A DNA stretch of 64,000 nucleotides, taken from an uncultured Latescibacterota bacterium. Lineage in GTDB: Bacteria > Latescibacterota > UBA2968 > UBA8231. Numbering within the stretch: position 1 is the stretch's first letter; each line of letters begins with the position of its first letter. The translations under genes and the position numbers were made by a program. The notes beneath the pieces are model-generated. The model ran no database searches. It was not told where the DNA came from and worked only from the letters and a program-made list of their open reading frames with translations. Positions 44,480 through 53,510 of the stretch are shown here, piece by piece. The stretch spans positions 4,906,049 to 4,970,048 of the forward strand of contig OY282352.1 in the NCBI GenBank assembly GCA_958295495.1, written 5' to 3'.

Positions 44480-45922
44480 TCAACCCATGCCAATGGCTTC
44501 TTTGGCCAGCCGGAGACAGCGCTCGACATCGTAATCGCGCAGAATGGTGATTTTCTGGGTTTCCAACGAGCCTTCGGCGTGAATGGCCAGCAGTTCGTTG
44601 TAACCACCAAAGGTTGAAGCCGTCAGATCGCGCACCAAGTTGATCGCCTTTAGCCGCGCCTCGGCATCGACGCCGCTCCCACCGCCCAAGAAGTGTTCGA
44701 TATAGCCCTTGGTCTCGGGATTGGCCAAGTCCTCTTCCGATGGCCCGGTGACCACCAGCCCCCCGGCGATGTCCTGGACCCAAGACACAGCTTGGTGATA
44801 GTTATTGGCAAAGTGGAATTTAGCCAAGTTGGTAAAGACGATATTGGGCACGGCCGTGCCATTTGCAACGATGCGGCAATCGTGGGCCGCGGCCAAGGTC
44901 AGCCCTCGGACGGTTTCGGCATAGGTGATGAGCCGGGTCAGTTTCTCGCGCACGTGGCCAGCCTTGGCGATGCCGTTGTATTGGGCTAAGAGTGCCGCCG
45001 CTCCGATAAAGAGATCGCACAGCGGTGGTTTGTAGGAGGCGGCCGTAAAGCGGTGAAATTCGACGAAGGCGTTGGCCAGCACCCCGGCGTATTGCCACTC
45101 TCCTTTGAGGAAGACGCGCTCGTTGGGAATAAAGACATCGTCGAAGATCGTCAGCGTGTCGATCATGCGGTGCTCGGAACTGACCGGGTGGTGGAACTGG
45201 CTCACCGGGGGCGAGCCAAAGGGGCTGGCGATTAGCTTGATCCCCGGAGTATTGACCGGCGTGGCAAAAGCAACGGCATAGGCCGCGTCCGCCTCCTTGA
45301 GCGCACGGGTCGGCAAGACGATGAGTTCATCGACATACGGGGCGCATGTCGTATGGGCCTTGGCCCCGCGCACCACGATCCCATCGGTCCGCTCCTCGAC
45401 AATGTGGACATAGTAGTCGGGGTGCGCTTGCTGCGAGGGCAAGAGGCTGCGGTCGCCCTTTACGTCGGTTTGGGCCACGGCCAAGCTCAAGTCGCGATGC
45501 TTGCACGCTCGGTGAAAGGCTTGTACGCGCGCGTTGTATTGCCCACCAGCATTTTTGTCCAAATGGTCGGAGACCAAGTCGAGGGCGAAGAGCGCGTCGG
45601 TGCCAATTTCCTTGATTAGCAACACCACGCTGCTGGCCAGCCGCGTCGAACGCTCAATCATCTCGCGGCGGTTGAGCAAATCCGCGGCATCTGTCGGCGT
45701 CTTAAAGTAGCGACTGACCGGTTCGCCCAGCTCTCCATCCATCCAAGTCATCAGGTCGCGGTGCGCCGGGTCCTCGGCCAACTCAAAGTCCAAGGCGACG
45801 TGATCCACCCCAATCCCCAAGTCGTCATGCGCGGTTACGTCCCCGACCCGCTCTCCCCGATGGTACACCTCGCGCCCGTCGCGCAAGCCCTTTTTAAACT
45901 CAGCGGCACTACGCAAGCCCAT
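44480..45922 (-). CDS. 4-hydroxyphenylacetate 3-hydroxylase / 4-hydroxybutyryl-CoA dehydratase superfamily flavoprotein
   Basis: The 480-residue protein follows the HpaB/AbfD pattern: AVAQTDVKGDRSLLPS, DYYVHIVEERTDGIVVRGAKAHTTCAP, FDDVFIPNERVFL, FIGAAALLAQYNGIAKAGHVREKL and WVQDIAGGLVVTGPSEEDL. The overall sequence is closest, from memory, to 4-hydroxybutyryl-CoA dehydratase, but that enzyme's [4Fe-4S] Cys ligands are not visible: no CxxxC in the N-terminal third, and the Cys after the conserved HR is replaced by Tyr. It may be an FAD oxygenase or a cluster-free acyl-CoA enzyme. It follows a FadN-like gene by 16 nt, supporting a CoA-linked pathway. Confidence 0.8.
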   Translation of the reverse strand: MGLRSAAEFKKGLRDGREVYHRGERVGDVTAHDDLGIGVDHVALDFELAEDPAHRDLMTWMDGELGEPVSRYFKTPTDAADLLNRREMIERSTRLASSVVLLIKEIGTDALFALDLVSDHLDKNAGGQYNARVQAFHRACKHRDLSLAVAQTDVKGDRSLLPSQQAHPDYYVHIVEERTDGIVVRGAKAHTTCAPYVDELIVLPTRALKEADAAYAVAFATPVNTPGIKLIASPFGSPPVSQFHHPVSSEHRMIDTLTIFDDVFIPNERVFLKGEWQYAGVLANAFVEFHRFTAASYKPPLCDLFIGAAALLAQYNGIAKAGHVREKLTRLITYAETVRGLTLAAAHDCRIVANGTAVPNIVFTNLAKFHFANNYHQAVSWVQDIAGGLVVTGPSEEDLANPETKGYIEHFLGGGSGVDAEARLKAINLVRDLTASTFGGYNELLAIHAEGSLETQKITILRDYDVERCLRLAKEAIGMG

Positions 45923-45938
45923 AAGGCCCCCTTCCCTT

Positions 45939-48218
45939 TCAATTTCTCAATGGTTTACCCGTGTGCAGCATCTGCGCGATGCGCTGTCGCGTGCGCTCGG
46001 TGCCGCATAGATGCAGAAAGACCTCGCGTTCCAAATTGAGCAAGTGCCGCTCCTCTACTTCCCGGCGTGCCCCACCGCCTCCTGTGAGCACCCGCGCCAG
46101 CCCGCGCCCTACGACCGCGTCGTGCTCGCTGAGCTGTCCAGCAGCCCGACCTTTATCTAGACGCTCGTGCAAAAGCACCAGCCCTTCATCTCCAGCGACC
46201 TCTACCCCATCCGGCTCGCTGGCGCAGTAGCCTGCGGCGAGCAGGCTGCGCAATTTGACTACGGCCTGCTTTAAGAGTTGGCCCTCGGCAAAGACAATCT
46301 CGTCCTCAGCGTTGAGGAGGCCCCACGCTTGAGCCTGAAAGGCGTTGTCGCTGAAGTTTCCAGCAAAAATCGTCTCAAACGCGGATCCTATATCGCTTGC
46401 TCCCCTCCGCGCCATCTCCATACAGCCGCCGCTGCCAGGGATCAGGCCGACCTTGGTCTCTACCAAGCCCATGCCTAGTTCAATTGTCGCCACGCGCCCA
46501 TCGGCACCCAAGGCGAACTCGCACCCGCCTCCCAGCACCAAGCCGCGGAGGGCTGCGACGACCGGAAAAGGCGCGTAGCGCAGCGCTTGCACGGCCTCTT
46601 GGAAGGCAGAGACAAACGCTTCCAGCCCCGGCCAGTCGCTCTCATCGACGAGCTCGGCCACGTGCTTCAAGTCGGCACCGACCGAGAACAAGGAGCCAGC
46701 TCCGGCGAGCACCAAGCCAGTAAAGGGAACCGTATCCACCGCGCGATGGACAGCTTCCAGCGCCGCTGGTCCCAAGGCGTTCATCTTGCCGCTGAAAACC
46801 AGTGCCCCCAGTCCCTCGTCCAGCTCGACCAAGTAGGCCCCGTCATTGGACCAGCTAGCTCGCTCAGCAGCTAGCTTATCCCAATCGTCTGCTGGCTGTT
46901 GCCAGCTTTCGCGCCGCAACCGGGTTGGCGAGAACGCGCCCTGCTCGCGGTAAAAGTGCGTTTCATCTGCGGCGAGCAATTGGGTAGCGAGGTCGGGTAC
47001 GCGCTGTTGGTGGGCTTCGAGAGAGGAGACGACCTCTTCGACGCCGAAGAGATCCCACAACTCAAAAGGCCCTAGCGCCCAGTTAAATCCCCAGCGCATC
47101 GCCCGATCGATTTGGACGACATCGCCGGCTATGTCGGCAGCATGCTCGGCGGCATAGGCCAGCACGGCCGTAAGATGCGCCCTCCCGAGCCGGCCCCACG
47201 GGCCTGGATCGTCCCATAGCGCGCGGAGGCGGCGCGCCGGGGAACGCTCGCTCAGTGCCGATTCCAAGGTACCCAACTCCACCTTTTGCACGGGTCGGTA
47301 GGCGAAGGTTTCCAAGTCGAGGGCCTCAATGCCCGCCTCGGCCTTGCGGTAAAACCCGGCATTAACCTTGGCCCCGAGTACGTTCTCCTCTAACATTCGC
47401 CGATAAAATACCGGCAGAACGAAAAGCGACCGCCACATATCTGCCGGTAATCCCGCGTAGCTAGTCTCGGCCACGTGCGCAACTGTGTCCAAGCCTACGA
47501 TGTCGCAAACGCGCAAGGTCGCGCTTGGGGGCCGCCCCATCAGGGGGCCGGTCAGTGCGTCAACTTCAGCCACGCCTAGCCCATCCCGCTCCATCCGCTG
47601 TAGCATGTCGCAGACCGCGAAAATCCACAGGCGATTGCCGATGAAATTAGGCGTGTCTTGGCCGCAGACCACGCCCTTGCCCAACTCCCCGGTGAGGAAA
47701 TCTACCATCTGCTGGACGATCGCCGGCTCGGTGTCAGGCCCCGGTATGACCTCGACCAGCTTCATGTAGCGCGGCGGATTGAAGAAATGTACCCCGAGGA
47801 AGCGGCGGCAAAACTCCGGCGACCGGCCGCGCGCCAACTCGGCGATAGATAGCCCCGAGGTATTGCTACTGATGACCAATCCGTCGTGCAGGTACGGCTC
47901 CAGTCGGGCCAGCAACGCCCGCTTGGGCGCACTTTCTTCTAGTACGGCCTCAATGACCCAATCGGCCGCTCCAACGCACGTTAGATCCTCCATGCTCCCC
48001 AGCTCGATGCGTTGGGCCATTTCCGCTAGATAGAAAGCAGGAGGTCGGCTCGCGAGGGCCCTATCCAGCCCCTGACGCGCACGGCCGGCCCCATCGTCTG
48101 CCAGCGGCAAGTCGAGGAGACGCACCTTGTGGCCCGCACAGGCGAACAGAGCCGCGATTTGCCCGCCCATGACCCCGGCACCGAGTACCACCACATTTTT
48201 CGCGTTTTCATTCGCCAT
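45939..48218 (-). CDS. 3-hydroxyacyl-CoA dehydrogenase / enoyl-CoA hydratase fusion (FadN-like order)
   Basis: The 759-residue protein starts with the NAD-binding dehydrogenase domain (VVVLGAGVMGGQIAALFACAGH; ISSNTSGLSIAEL; GVHFFNPPRYMKLVEVIPG), then the 3HCDH C-terminal domain(s), and ends with an enoyl-CoA hydratase/crotonase domain (FTGLVLAGAGSLFSVGADLKHVAELV; LGGGCEFALGADGRVATIELGMGLVETKVGLIPGSGGC with the two catalytic acids). This dehydrogenase-first order is that of FadN rather than FadB. It performs two beta-oxidation steps. Its start overlaps the HTH gene by 11 nt. Confidence 0.9.
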   Translation of the reverse strand: MANENAKNVVVLGAGVMGGQIAALFACAGHKVRLLDLPLADDGAGRARQGLDRALASRPPAFYLAEMAQRIELGSMEDLTCVGAADWVIEAVLEESAPKRALLARLEPYLHDGLVISSNTSGLSIAELARGRSPEFCRRFLGVHFFNPPRYMKLVEVIPGPDTEPAIVQQMVDFLTGELGKGVVCGQDTPNFIGNRLWIFAVCDMLQRMERDGLGVAEVDALTGPLMGRPPSATLRVCDIVGLDTVAHVAETSYAGLPADMWRSLFVLPVFYRRMLEENVLGAKVNAGFYRKAEAGIEALDLETFAYRPVQKVELGTLESALSERSPARRLRALWDDPGPWGRLGRAHLTAVLAYAAEHAADIAGDVVQIDRAMRWGFNWALGPFELWDLFGVEEVVSSLEAHQQRVPDLATQLLAADETHFYREQGAFSPTRLRRESWQQPADDWDKLAAERASWSNDGAYLVELDEGLGALVFSGKMNALGPAALEAVHRAVDTVPFTGLVLAGAGSLFSVGADLKHVAELVDESDWPGLEAFVSAFQEAVQALRYAPFPVVAALRGLVLGGGCEFALGADGRVATIELGMGLVETKVGLIPGSGGCMEMARRGASDIGSAFETIFAGNFSDNAFQAQAWGLLNAEDEIVFAEGQLLKQAVVKLRSLLAAGYCASEPDGVEVAGDEGLVLLHERLDKGRAAGQLSEHDAVVGRGLARVLTGGGGARREVEERHLLNLEREVFLHLCGTERTRQRIAQMLHTGKPLRN

Positions 48219-48465
48219 TTTTCCCTCCCGTCGGGAAGAGGGAGAGTTGATCTGGATTGGACGACATCGCCCTCCCCCGCAAGAGCACCGGCCCTTCGTG
48301 ATGCAGGGCCAACCAGTACTCGATCTCGCTCTGGCGAAACCGCACTAGCCTGCCAAATCTATAGTGGGGAATCTGGCCTCGACGGACGAAGCGATGCACA
48401 GTGGAGGGCGAACAGCGGAGATAGGCGGCGACCTCTCCGGCGATCATCATTTTTTCCTGCCCCAT
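48208..48465 (-). CDS. Excisionase-type (MerR-like) helix-turn-helix protein
   Basis: An 85-residue DNA-binding protein: IAGEVAAYLRCSPSTVHRFVRRGQIPHYRFGRLVRFRQSEIEYWL is the HTH_17 fold found in excisionases and many small bacterial regulators, followed by a hydrophilic tail. It overlaps the fadN-like start by 11 nt, so it is an operon member. There is no integrase or attachment site here, so I read it as a local regulator, not a phage remnant. The ATG may be 48465 or, two Met later, 48450. Confidence 0.75.
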   Translation of the reverse strand: MGQEKMMIAGEVAAYLRCSPSTVHRFVRRGQIPHYRFGRLVRFRQSEIEYWLALHHEGPVLLRGRAMSSNPDQLSLFPTGGKNGE

Positions 48466-48483
48466 AGCTCGGCACCCAAGTGC

Positions 48484-48924
48484 TCAACAACTCAGAAGGC
48501 GGTCGGCGATAAAGAAATTGTTGTCAGTCTCTTGGATGGAAACTTCGATGTGGTACTGATAATCGCGTTGTGGGAACAGCTTCTGCAAGATCTCGACTGC
48601 TTGGTCGAGGCAGTACTCAGCTACGTTTTCCACACTCGGATTTTCGCCTGGCATGACCACGACTCCCTGTGGCTCAAAGAGCTCGGCGTCGAGAAAGGTC
48701 GTATCCCGTGCGGAAATCAACATCTTGTGATCCAAGAATTTGAAGATGTCCTTGAGCGCGCCGAAGTCAACGGACATATCTAGTTTTGCAAGCCGCGGAA
48801 AGCACTCGGTGCGGACGACAAACACGCCGCGCCAAGTATGCCCGTGGACGTAGGCACATTTGCCGTCGTAGTCTAGCTGGCGATGTGCAGCGTGGAATTT
48901 GCCCCGCGCCTTAATGGTCTCCAT
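48484..48924 (-). CDS. 6-pyruvoyl-tetrahydropterin synthase / QueD family protein
   Basis: A 146-residue T-fold enzyme with zinc ligands in FHAAHRQL and CAYVHGHTWRG (Cys nucleophile preceding the HGH), FGALKDIFKFLDHKML, NPSVENVAEY and the late Glu in VSIQETDNNFF. QueD makes 6-carboxy-tetrahydropterin from 7,8-dihydroneopterin triphosphate for queuosine; PTPS homologues make pterins. The GTP cyclohydrolase that would supply substrate is at 53511. It overlaps the preceding small membrane protein gene by 14 nt. Confidence 0.85.
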   Translation of the reverse strand: METIKARGKFHAAHRQLDYDGKCAYVHGHTWRGVFVVRTECFPRLAKLDMSVDFGALKDIFKFLDHKMLISARDTTFLDAELFEPQGVVVMPGENPSVENVAEYCLDQAVEILQKLFPQRDYQYHIEVSIQETDNNFFIADRLLSC

Positions 48925-49189
48925 GCGAGCTATCTCCCTCGACCACTGCTAGCGCTTTCTCCAAGCGGGTGCGGTAGTACCAAGTCCCCACCGACGCGAG
49001 GGCCTGCAATACTATGACGTAGTAGAGTGCCTTGCCAGTCGCTCGCACCCACTCCGCTGTCGAGACCGTAGTTAGGATGATGATGAGCGCGAAAGCCGCG
49101 AGTATGACCCCGGTGTTGATGCGGAGCATCTTCTGGCATAGCGCCAATGCTTTGGCTTTGTACCGTGCTGGGTTGGTGTCTTCCGTCAT
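48911..49189 (-). CDS. Small membrane protein (92 aa), unknown
   Basis: Two membrane helices (ILAAFALIIILTTVS, about 28-45; ALYYVIVLQALASVGTWYY, about 54-72) with short charged ends. No family recognised. It is sandwiched between dxr (3 nt away) and the QueD-like gene (14-nt overlap), so it is certainly part of the transcript. Confidence 0.65.
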   Translation of the reverse strand: MTEDTNPARYKAKALALCQKMLRINTGVILAAFALIIILTTVSTAEWVRATGKALYYVIVLQALASVGTWYYRTRLEKALAVVEGDSSHGDH

Positions 49190-49192
49190 AAA

Positions 49193-50359
49193 TTACCCCG
49201 CTTGCCCGGCGACCCACTCCCGGGCCAGCCGCCGTGCATAGTGGTCCTCGTCTAATATGGATTCGAGGGAAATCGCCTCCGGCGTGCCGCAGCGTGCCAG
49301 CACGTCGCGGTTCAGATCGGCGATGTCGAGAAACCCGATTTTCCGCGTCAAAAAAGCTCCCACAGCCTCCTCGTTGGCCGCGTTGAGGGCGGCTGGAAAG
49401 GTCCCTCCACGCCGGCCTGCTTCGTAGCACAGATCCAAACAGGGAAAATTAGCTCTGTCTGGAGCGGCAAAACTCAGTTGGCCTACTTGTTTGAGGTCGA
49501 GGTTGTCGAGAGGCACCTCCCGCCGCGCTGGGTGGGTCAGCGCGTATTGGATCGGCAGCATCATATCGGTCTTGCCCATGTGCGCCAACAGCGATCCATC
49601 GGCGAATTCAACCAGTGCATGCACAACGGACTGGCGGTGGACGACCACCTCCACTTGTTCGACCGCTACGCCAAAAAGCCAAGCAGCCTCGATGACTTCA
49701 AAGCCCTTGTTCATCAGGGTTGCCGAATCCACGCTGATCTTGGGACCCATTTTCCAAGTGGGGTGATCGATGGCCTGCTCCGGGGTGATGTCGCGCATTT
49801 GCTCGCGGCTGTGCCCAAAGAACGGCCCCCCAGAGGCCGTGAGGATGATCCGCTTCAGGCTTTTGCGGTTTTCGCCCTTCAGGCACTGCCAAATGGCATT
49901 GGGCTCGCTGTCCAACGGCAACACGGCCCCCCCGCCGCACTGGGCTTGCTGCAAAATTAGCCCGCCGGCCATAACCAAGGGCTCCTTGTTGGCCATGGCC
50001 ACGGTCTTGCCCTGTGCCAACGCCGCCAGCGTCGGAGCGAGACCCACGGCACCGACGAGCCCATTGAGCACTAGATCGGCCTCCAGCATGGTGGCTAGCT
50101 CGCACAGTCCCTCTTCGCCGCAAACTACCTCGACCCGCGGTACTGCGCTCTGCACCTGTTTTCTAGCCTCTGCATCTAGAACGCAGATTTTTTGCGGCTG
50201 CCAGCGGCGAGCGCACGCGATCAGCTTTTCGACCTTGGTCCCACCTCCCAAGCCCACGACCTCGTACCCATCTCCCAAGTTTTCGAGGACCTTGAAACAC
50301 GTGTCGCCAATAGAGCCGGTGCAGCCGAGGACGACGATTTTTTTAGGGTCGTCAGCCAT
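49193..50359 (-). CDS. dxr: 1-deoxy-D-xylulose 5-phosphate reductoisomerase
   Basis: A 388-residue enzyme of the MEP isoprenoid pathway. NADPH motif VVLGCTGSIGDTCFKVLEN at the start, ANKEPLVMAGGLI, LPLDSEPNAIWQCL with metal ligands, LTASGGPFFG, HPTWKMGPKISVDSATLMNKGFEVIEA and VVVHRQSVVHALVEFADGS are all standard. Start ATG 50359 is chosen by homology; the upstream open frame overlaps the rny tail. It is 16 nt after rny. No obvious ribosome site is visible. Confidence 0.95.
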   Translation of the reverse strand: MADDPKKIVVLGCTGSIGDTCFKVLENLGDGYEVVGLGGGTKVEKLIACARRWQPQKICVLDAEARKQVQSAVPRVEVVCGEEGLCELATMLEADLVLNGLVGAVGLAPTLAALAQGKTVAMANKEPLVMAGGLILQQAQCGGGAVLPLDSEPNAIWQCLKGENRKSLKRIILTASGGPFFGHSREQMRDITPEQAIDHPTWKMGPKISVDSATLMNKGFEVIEAAWLFGVAVEQVEVVVHRQSVVHALVEFADGSLLAHMGKTDMMLPIQYALTHPARREVPLDNLDLKQVGQLSFAAPDRANFPCLDLCYEAGRRGGTFPAALNAANEEAVGAFLTRKIGFLDIADLNRDVLARCGTPEAISLESILDEDHYARRLAREWVAGQAG

Positions 50360-50375
50360 TTCAGTTGGGGCGAAT

Positions 50376-52034
50376 TTAGCTGCTGTCGCTCCCTCTGCGA
50401 CCCCCGTTGTGCGGCCGACGACTGCTCCCATTGCGGGCGTCGTTGTTGCGCCGGTCGCCGCGGCCCCGCTCGGTCTGGCGCACCACCTGCGTCTGGCGCA
50501 CGACCACGACCTTGACTTGGCCCGCAAAGGTCAATTCGGCTTTGACGCGCTCGGCTATATCGAACGCGAGCATCTCAGCGTCTTCATCGCCGATCTGCTC
50601 GCCGCAGACCATGACGCGGATTTCGCGGCCAGCGTTGATGGCGTACACGTCTTTGACGCCGGCAAACGAAGTCGCGACTTCTTCCAAGCGCATGATGCGG
50701 CGGGTATAGCCTTCGAGGTCTTCGCGCCGCCCCCCGGGCCGCGTCGACGATATGGTATCCGCAGCCTTAACCAAGAAGCAAATTGGCGAAAGACGCTCGT
50801 GGTCCTCGTGATGCTCGGCGATGACTTCCTTGACGATCGGATGCTCGGCGAATCGCTCGCCTAGCTTAGTGCCCAATTCGACGTGTCCCCCCTCCATTTC
50901 CTTGCTGACGGTCTTGCCGATATCGTGCAAGAGACCCGCCCGCTTAGCCAACGGCACATCCAATCCGACTTCCGCGGCCATACCCCCCGACAAATGGGCG
51001 ACTTCTAGGCAATGCTGTAGGAGGTTTTGCCCAAAACTAGCGCGGTATTTGAGCATGCCCACGTAATAGGGCAACTCAGAGTGGTATTGGCTGGCCCCAA
51101 TCTCGCTGAGGGTGATCTTGCCGACTTCGACCATGTCTTTGTCTAGGGCTGTGCGACATTCCTCTACCACTTCCTCGATTTTGGTCGGGGTGAAGCCGCC
51201 ACCGCCGATTAGCTGGTGCATCGCACGGCTGGCCACTTCGCGCCGCGCTGGATCGTAGGACGAAAGCAACACAGCGTCGGGCGTATCATCGACCACGACT
51301 TTGACTCCGGTCGCCGTCTCAAATGCACGCACATTGCGCCCTTCTCTGCCGATGATGCGACTTTTAATCCCCTCGTTGGGCAGGGGCACGGTCGAGGTGA
51401 CCAAATGGACGGTCTCTTCAACTGCACAGCGCTGAATGGCTTGGGCGATAATTTTTTTGGCTTCGCGATCCGACTCTTCCTTTGCCTTGGTGCGCTCGCT
51501 GCGGATCATGGCCGCCGCCCGCCCGCGGACCTCGCTGGCCAGATGCTCCATCATCTGTTCGCGCGCCTCGTCCGCAGGTAGCCCGCTGGCCAGCTCTAGA
51601 CGTTGCTGGTACTCGGCGCGCATCTGGCCCAGTTCCCGTTCTTCTTCTTTTAGGATCTGTTCGCGCTGGTCAATCCGCCGCTCCTGATTTTTGAGGCGGC
51701 TCCACGCCCGGCTCTGCTCCTCTTTCTGGGTATTGAGATCGCGCACGAGTTGCGCCAAACTCTTATCGCGGCGGTTCAGATCGGCCAATTGATCTTCCAA
51801 CTCGGCCTCTTGGCGGGCTTTGGTTTTATACCAGTTGTCCCGCTCCTCGAGCAAGCTCAGCCGCACCGCGCACTCTTCTTCGGCCAACTGCTGCCGCACT
51901 CGGTCTTCTGCCTCTCTCTCTACTTGGGGCAGGACGCCCCTTTTTAGTTGATAACTCAGCAGAAAACCCAGACCTCCGCCCAAAGCAAGGAGGCCCAAGC
52001 CCGCGAATGCTTGGATCATATCTGGATATTCCAT
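50376..52034 (-). CDS. rny: Ribonuclease Y
   Basis: A 552-residue endoribonuclease initiating mRNA decay. Features: an N-terminal membrane anchor (AFAGLGLLALGGGLGFLLSY), a long coiled coil (about 35-200), a KH domain (IKSRIIGREGRNVRAFE), an HD domain (LAKRAGLLHDIGKTVSKEMEG) and the C-terminal core ending in KVVVVRQTQVV. Beyond the usual end there is an approximately 35-residue Arg/Asn/Ser-rich tail (ERGRGDRRNNDARNG onward), not typical of the family and likely RNA-binding or disordered. It heads the rny-dxr operon. Confidence 0.95.
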   Translation of the reverse strand: MEYPDMIQAFAGLGLLALGGGLGFLLSYQLKRGVLPQVEREAEDRVRQQLAEEECAVRLSLLEERDNWYKTKARQEAELEDQLADLNRRDKSLAQLVRDLNTQKEEQSRAWSRLKNQERRIDQREQILKEEERELGQMRAEYQQRLELASGLPADEAREQMMEHLASEVRGRAAAMIRSERTKAKEESDREAKKIIAQAIQRCAVEETVHLVTSTVPLPNEGIKSRIIGREGRNVRAFETATGVKVVVDDTPDAVLLSSYDPARREVASRAMHQLIGGGGFTPTKIEEVVEECRTALDKDMVEVGKITLSEIGASQYHSELPYYVGMLKYRASFGQNLLQHCLEVAHLSGGMAAEVGLDVPLAKRAGLLHDIGKTVSKEMEGGHVELGTKLGERFAEHPIVKEVIAEHHEDHERLSPICFLVKAADTISSTRPGGRREDLEGYTRRIMRLEEVATSFAGVKDVYAINAGREIRVMVCGEQIGDEDAEMLAFDIAERVKAELTFAGQVKVVVVRQTQVVRQTERGRGDRRNNDARNGSSRRPHNGGRRGSDSS

Positions 52035-52129
52035 TGCTGTAAGCCTTGATGGTCTTAAGGTTTAATTGGTACTAATAGATAAGGCATACGAGTCAACAAG
52101 GGCAAATGCCGGTTGTGGACTCCTGCTCG

Positions 52130-53491
52130 TCACGTCTGGATAGCGGCCTCTAGCGCCGCTTGCCGCATGGCCACGCGTTCGGCCGGGTCGCTCCAGCGCT
52201 GGACGATCAGCGGGTCGAGCGCATCTAGGGGATCGTAATAAAAGAAGAACTCGCCGGGCCGCACGGCCGGGCTGGTAAATACGGCGATGCCCGTCTGGCG
52301 ATCGTAGTGTTCGTAGGAATGGACATCGCGCTTCCCGCCGCCCCCCATAGTGTCGAGCACAAAGGCCGGCGTATTGAACCCAGCAGTTCGCCCTCGAACC
52401 GCTTTCTCCAAGTCGATAGCCGCTGCCAAGGTCGTGCGCAGCTCTTCAACCCCGCGCACCATATCGTGGACAAAGGTGTAATACGGATGCACGTTGAGGT
52501 AGCTGAGCCGCCGCACGAGATGCTGCATGGTGTCGGCGGCGTCGTTGACGCCCTTTTGCAAGACGGTTTGGTTGCGCACGCAGATGCCGCGCTCCATCAA
52601 TTCGTCGAGTGCGCGGCCGCTGATGGCCGTGATTTCGTGCGGGTGGTTGAAATGCGTGTGCAGCGCGACTTCCTTGTGGACCTTGCGCCCCGCTTCGACA
52701 ACCCGCGCAAGGGCATGGACCCACTCTCGGTCTGTGACGAGTTTTTGCGGCATAATCGCCGGGGCTTTCGTCGCGTAGCGCATCCGCCGCACATGTTCAA
52801 TGCTGAGCAAGCGAGTGCCGATGTATTCGATGTGTTCGGCCTTGAGGTTGGCCACATCGCCGCCGCTGATGACGATGTCTTCCAACTCGGGTCGCGAAGA
52901 GATATAAGCAAAGACCTGCTCCCACCGCTGAGCAATGGCCCCAAAATGCACTTTCTCCACATCCTCGGTATCCAACCCCACCGCATAGGAGCGGGTGCAG
53001 AAACGACAGTACACCGGGCAGGTGTCGAGCGTGAGAAACAACGCCCGGTCGGCGTAGCGATGCGTCAGGCCCGGTACGGGGGAATCCACTTGCTCGTGCA
53101 GCGAATCTAGGGCGAGTTCCGGGTGGTCGGGAAGCATTCGCGACCTCATGGGCAAGAACTGAATGCGCAGCGGATCTGCGGCTGGCTCCGACCAGTCGAT
53201 CAAGCTCAGCAGGTATGGGGAAATCCGCAGGCTCATCGGCGAGCGCAAAAGCCCCTGCTCGACATCTCGATAAAACGCCTCTGAAACGAGGCTACCGAGC
53301 ACCTCCCGCAGCTTCTTCAGGCTCGTCACGCTATTGCGACTCTGAAAGCGGTGCTCGTGGAACTCATCTGCACGCAAATCGGCATAGGCGGGGATAGCGC
53401 GCCAATACTCGTCGTCGCGTAAGTCCCGGTGGGATATATCGACTAGTGCGCTGGTAGGCGGCGTCAGCACCTGCTCTTGGATCTCAGACAT
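52130..53491 (-). CDS. Lysine 2,3-aminomutase family radical SAM/PLP enzyme
   Basis: The 453-residue protein contains the radical-SAM cluster motif CPVYCRFCTRSYAVG (CxxxCxxC, about 138-145), preceded by RYADRALFLTLDT, and later VISGGDVANL, LHTHFNHPHEIT (PLP/substrate region) and RQTVLQKGVND-like NQTVLQKGVNDAADTM, matching KamA. KamA interconverts alpha- and beta-lysine; related clades act on glutamate or EF-P. Its length and complete C-terminal domain favour the KamA/EAM branch over EpmB. It is 19 nt after folE. Confidence 0.88.
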   Translation of the reverse strand: MSEIQEQVLTPPTSALVDISHRDLRDDEYWRAIPAYADLRADEFHEHRFQSRNSVTSLKKLREVLGSLVSEAFYRDVEQGLLRSPMSLRISPYLLSLIDWSEPAADPLRIQFLPMRSRMLPDHPELALDSLHEQVDSPVPGLTHRYADRALFLTLDTCPVYCRFCTRSYAVGLDTEDVEKVHFGAIAQRWEQVFAYISSRPELEDIVISGGDVANLKAEHIEYIGTRLLSIEHVRRMRYATKAPAIMPQKLVTDREWVHALARVVEAGRKVHKEVALHTHFNHPHEITAISGRALDELMERGICVRNQTVLQKGVNDAADTMQHLVRRLSYLNVHPYYTFVHDMVRGVEELRTTLAAAIDLEKAVRGRTAGFNTPAFVLDTMGGGGKRDVHSYEHYDRQTGIAVFTSPAVRPGEFFFYYDPLDALDPLIVQRWSDPAERVAMRQAALEAAIQT

Positions 53492-53510
53492 GGGTTTGTC
53501 CCGTGCTGCT

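Noticed and set aside
44480..45922. Direct call as 4-hydroxybutyryl-CoA dehydratase
   Set aside because: The Fe-S cysteine ligands needed for dehydration are not present in the expected places.
48208..48465. Excisionase-like HTH as a sign of a prophage or integrative element
   Set aside because: No integrase, attachment repeat or phage gene nearby; it is embedded in a metabolic operon.
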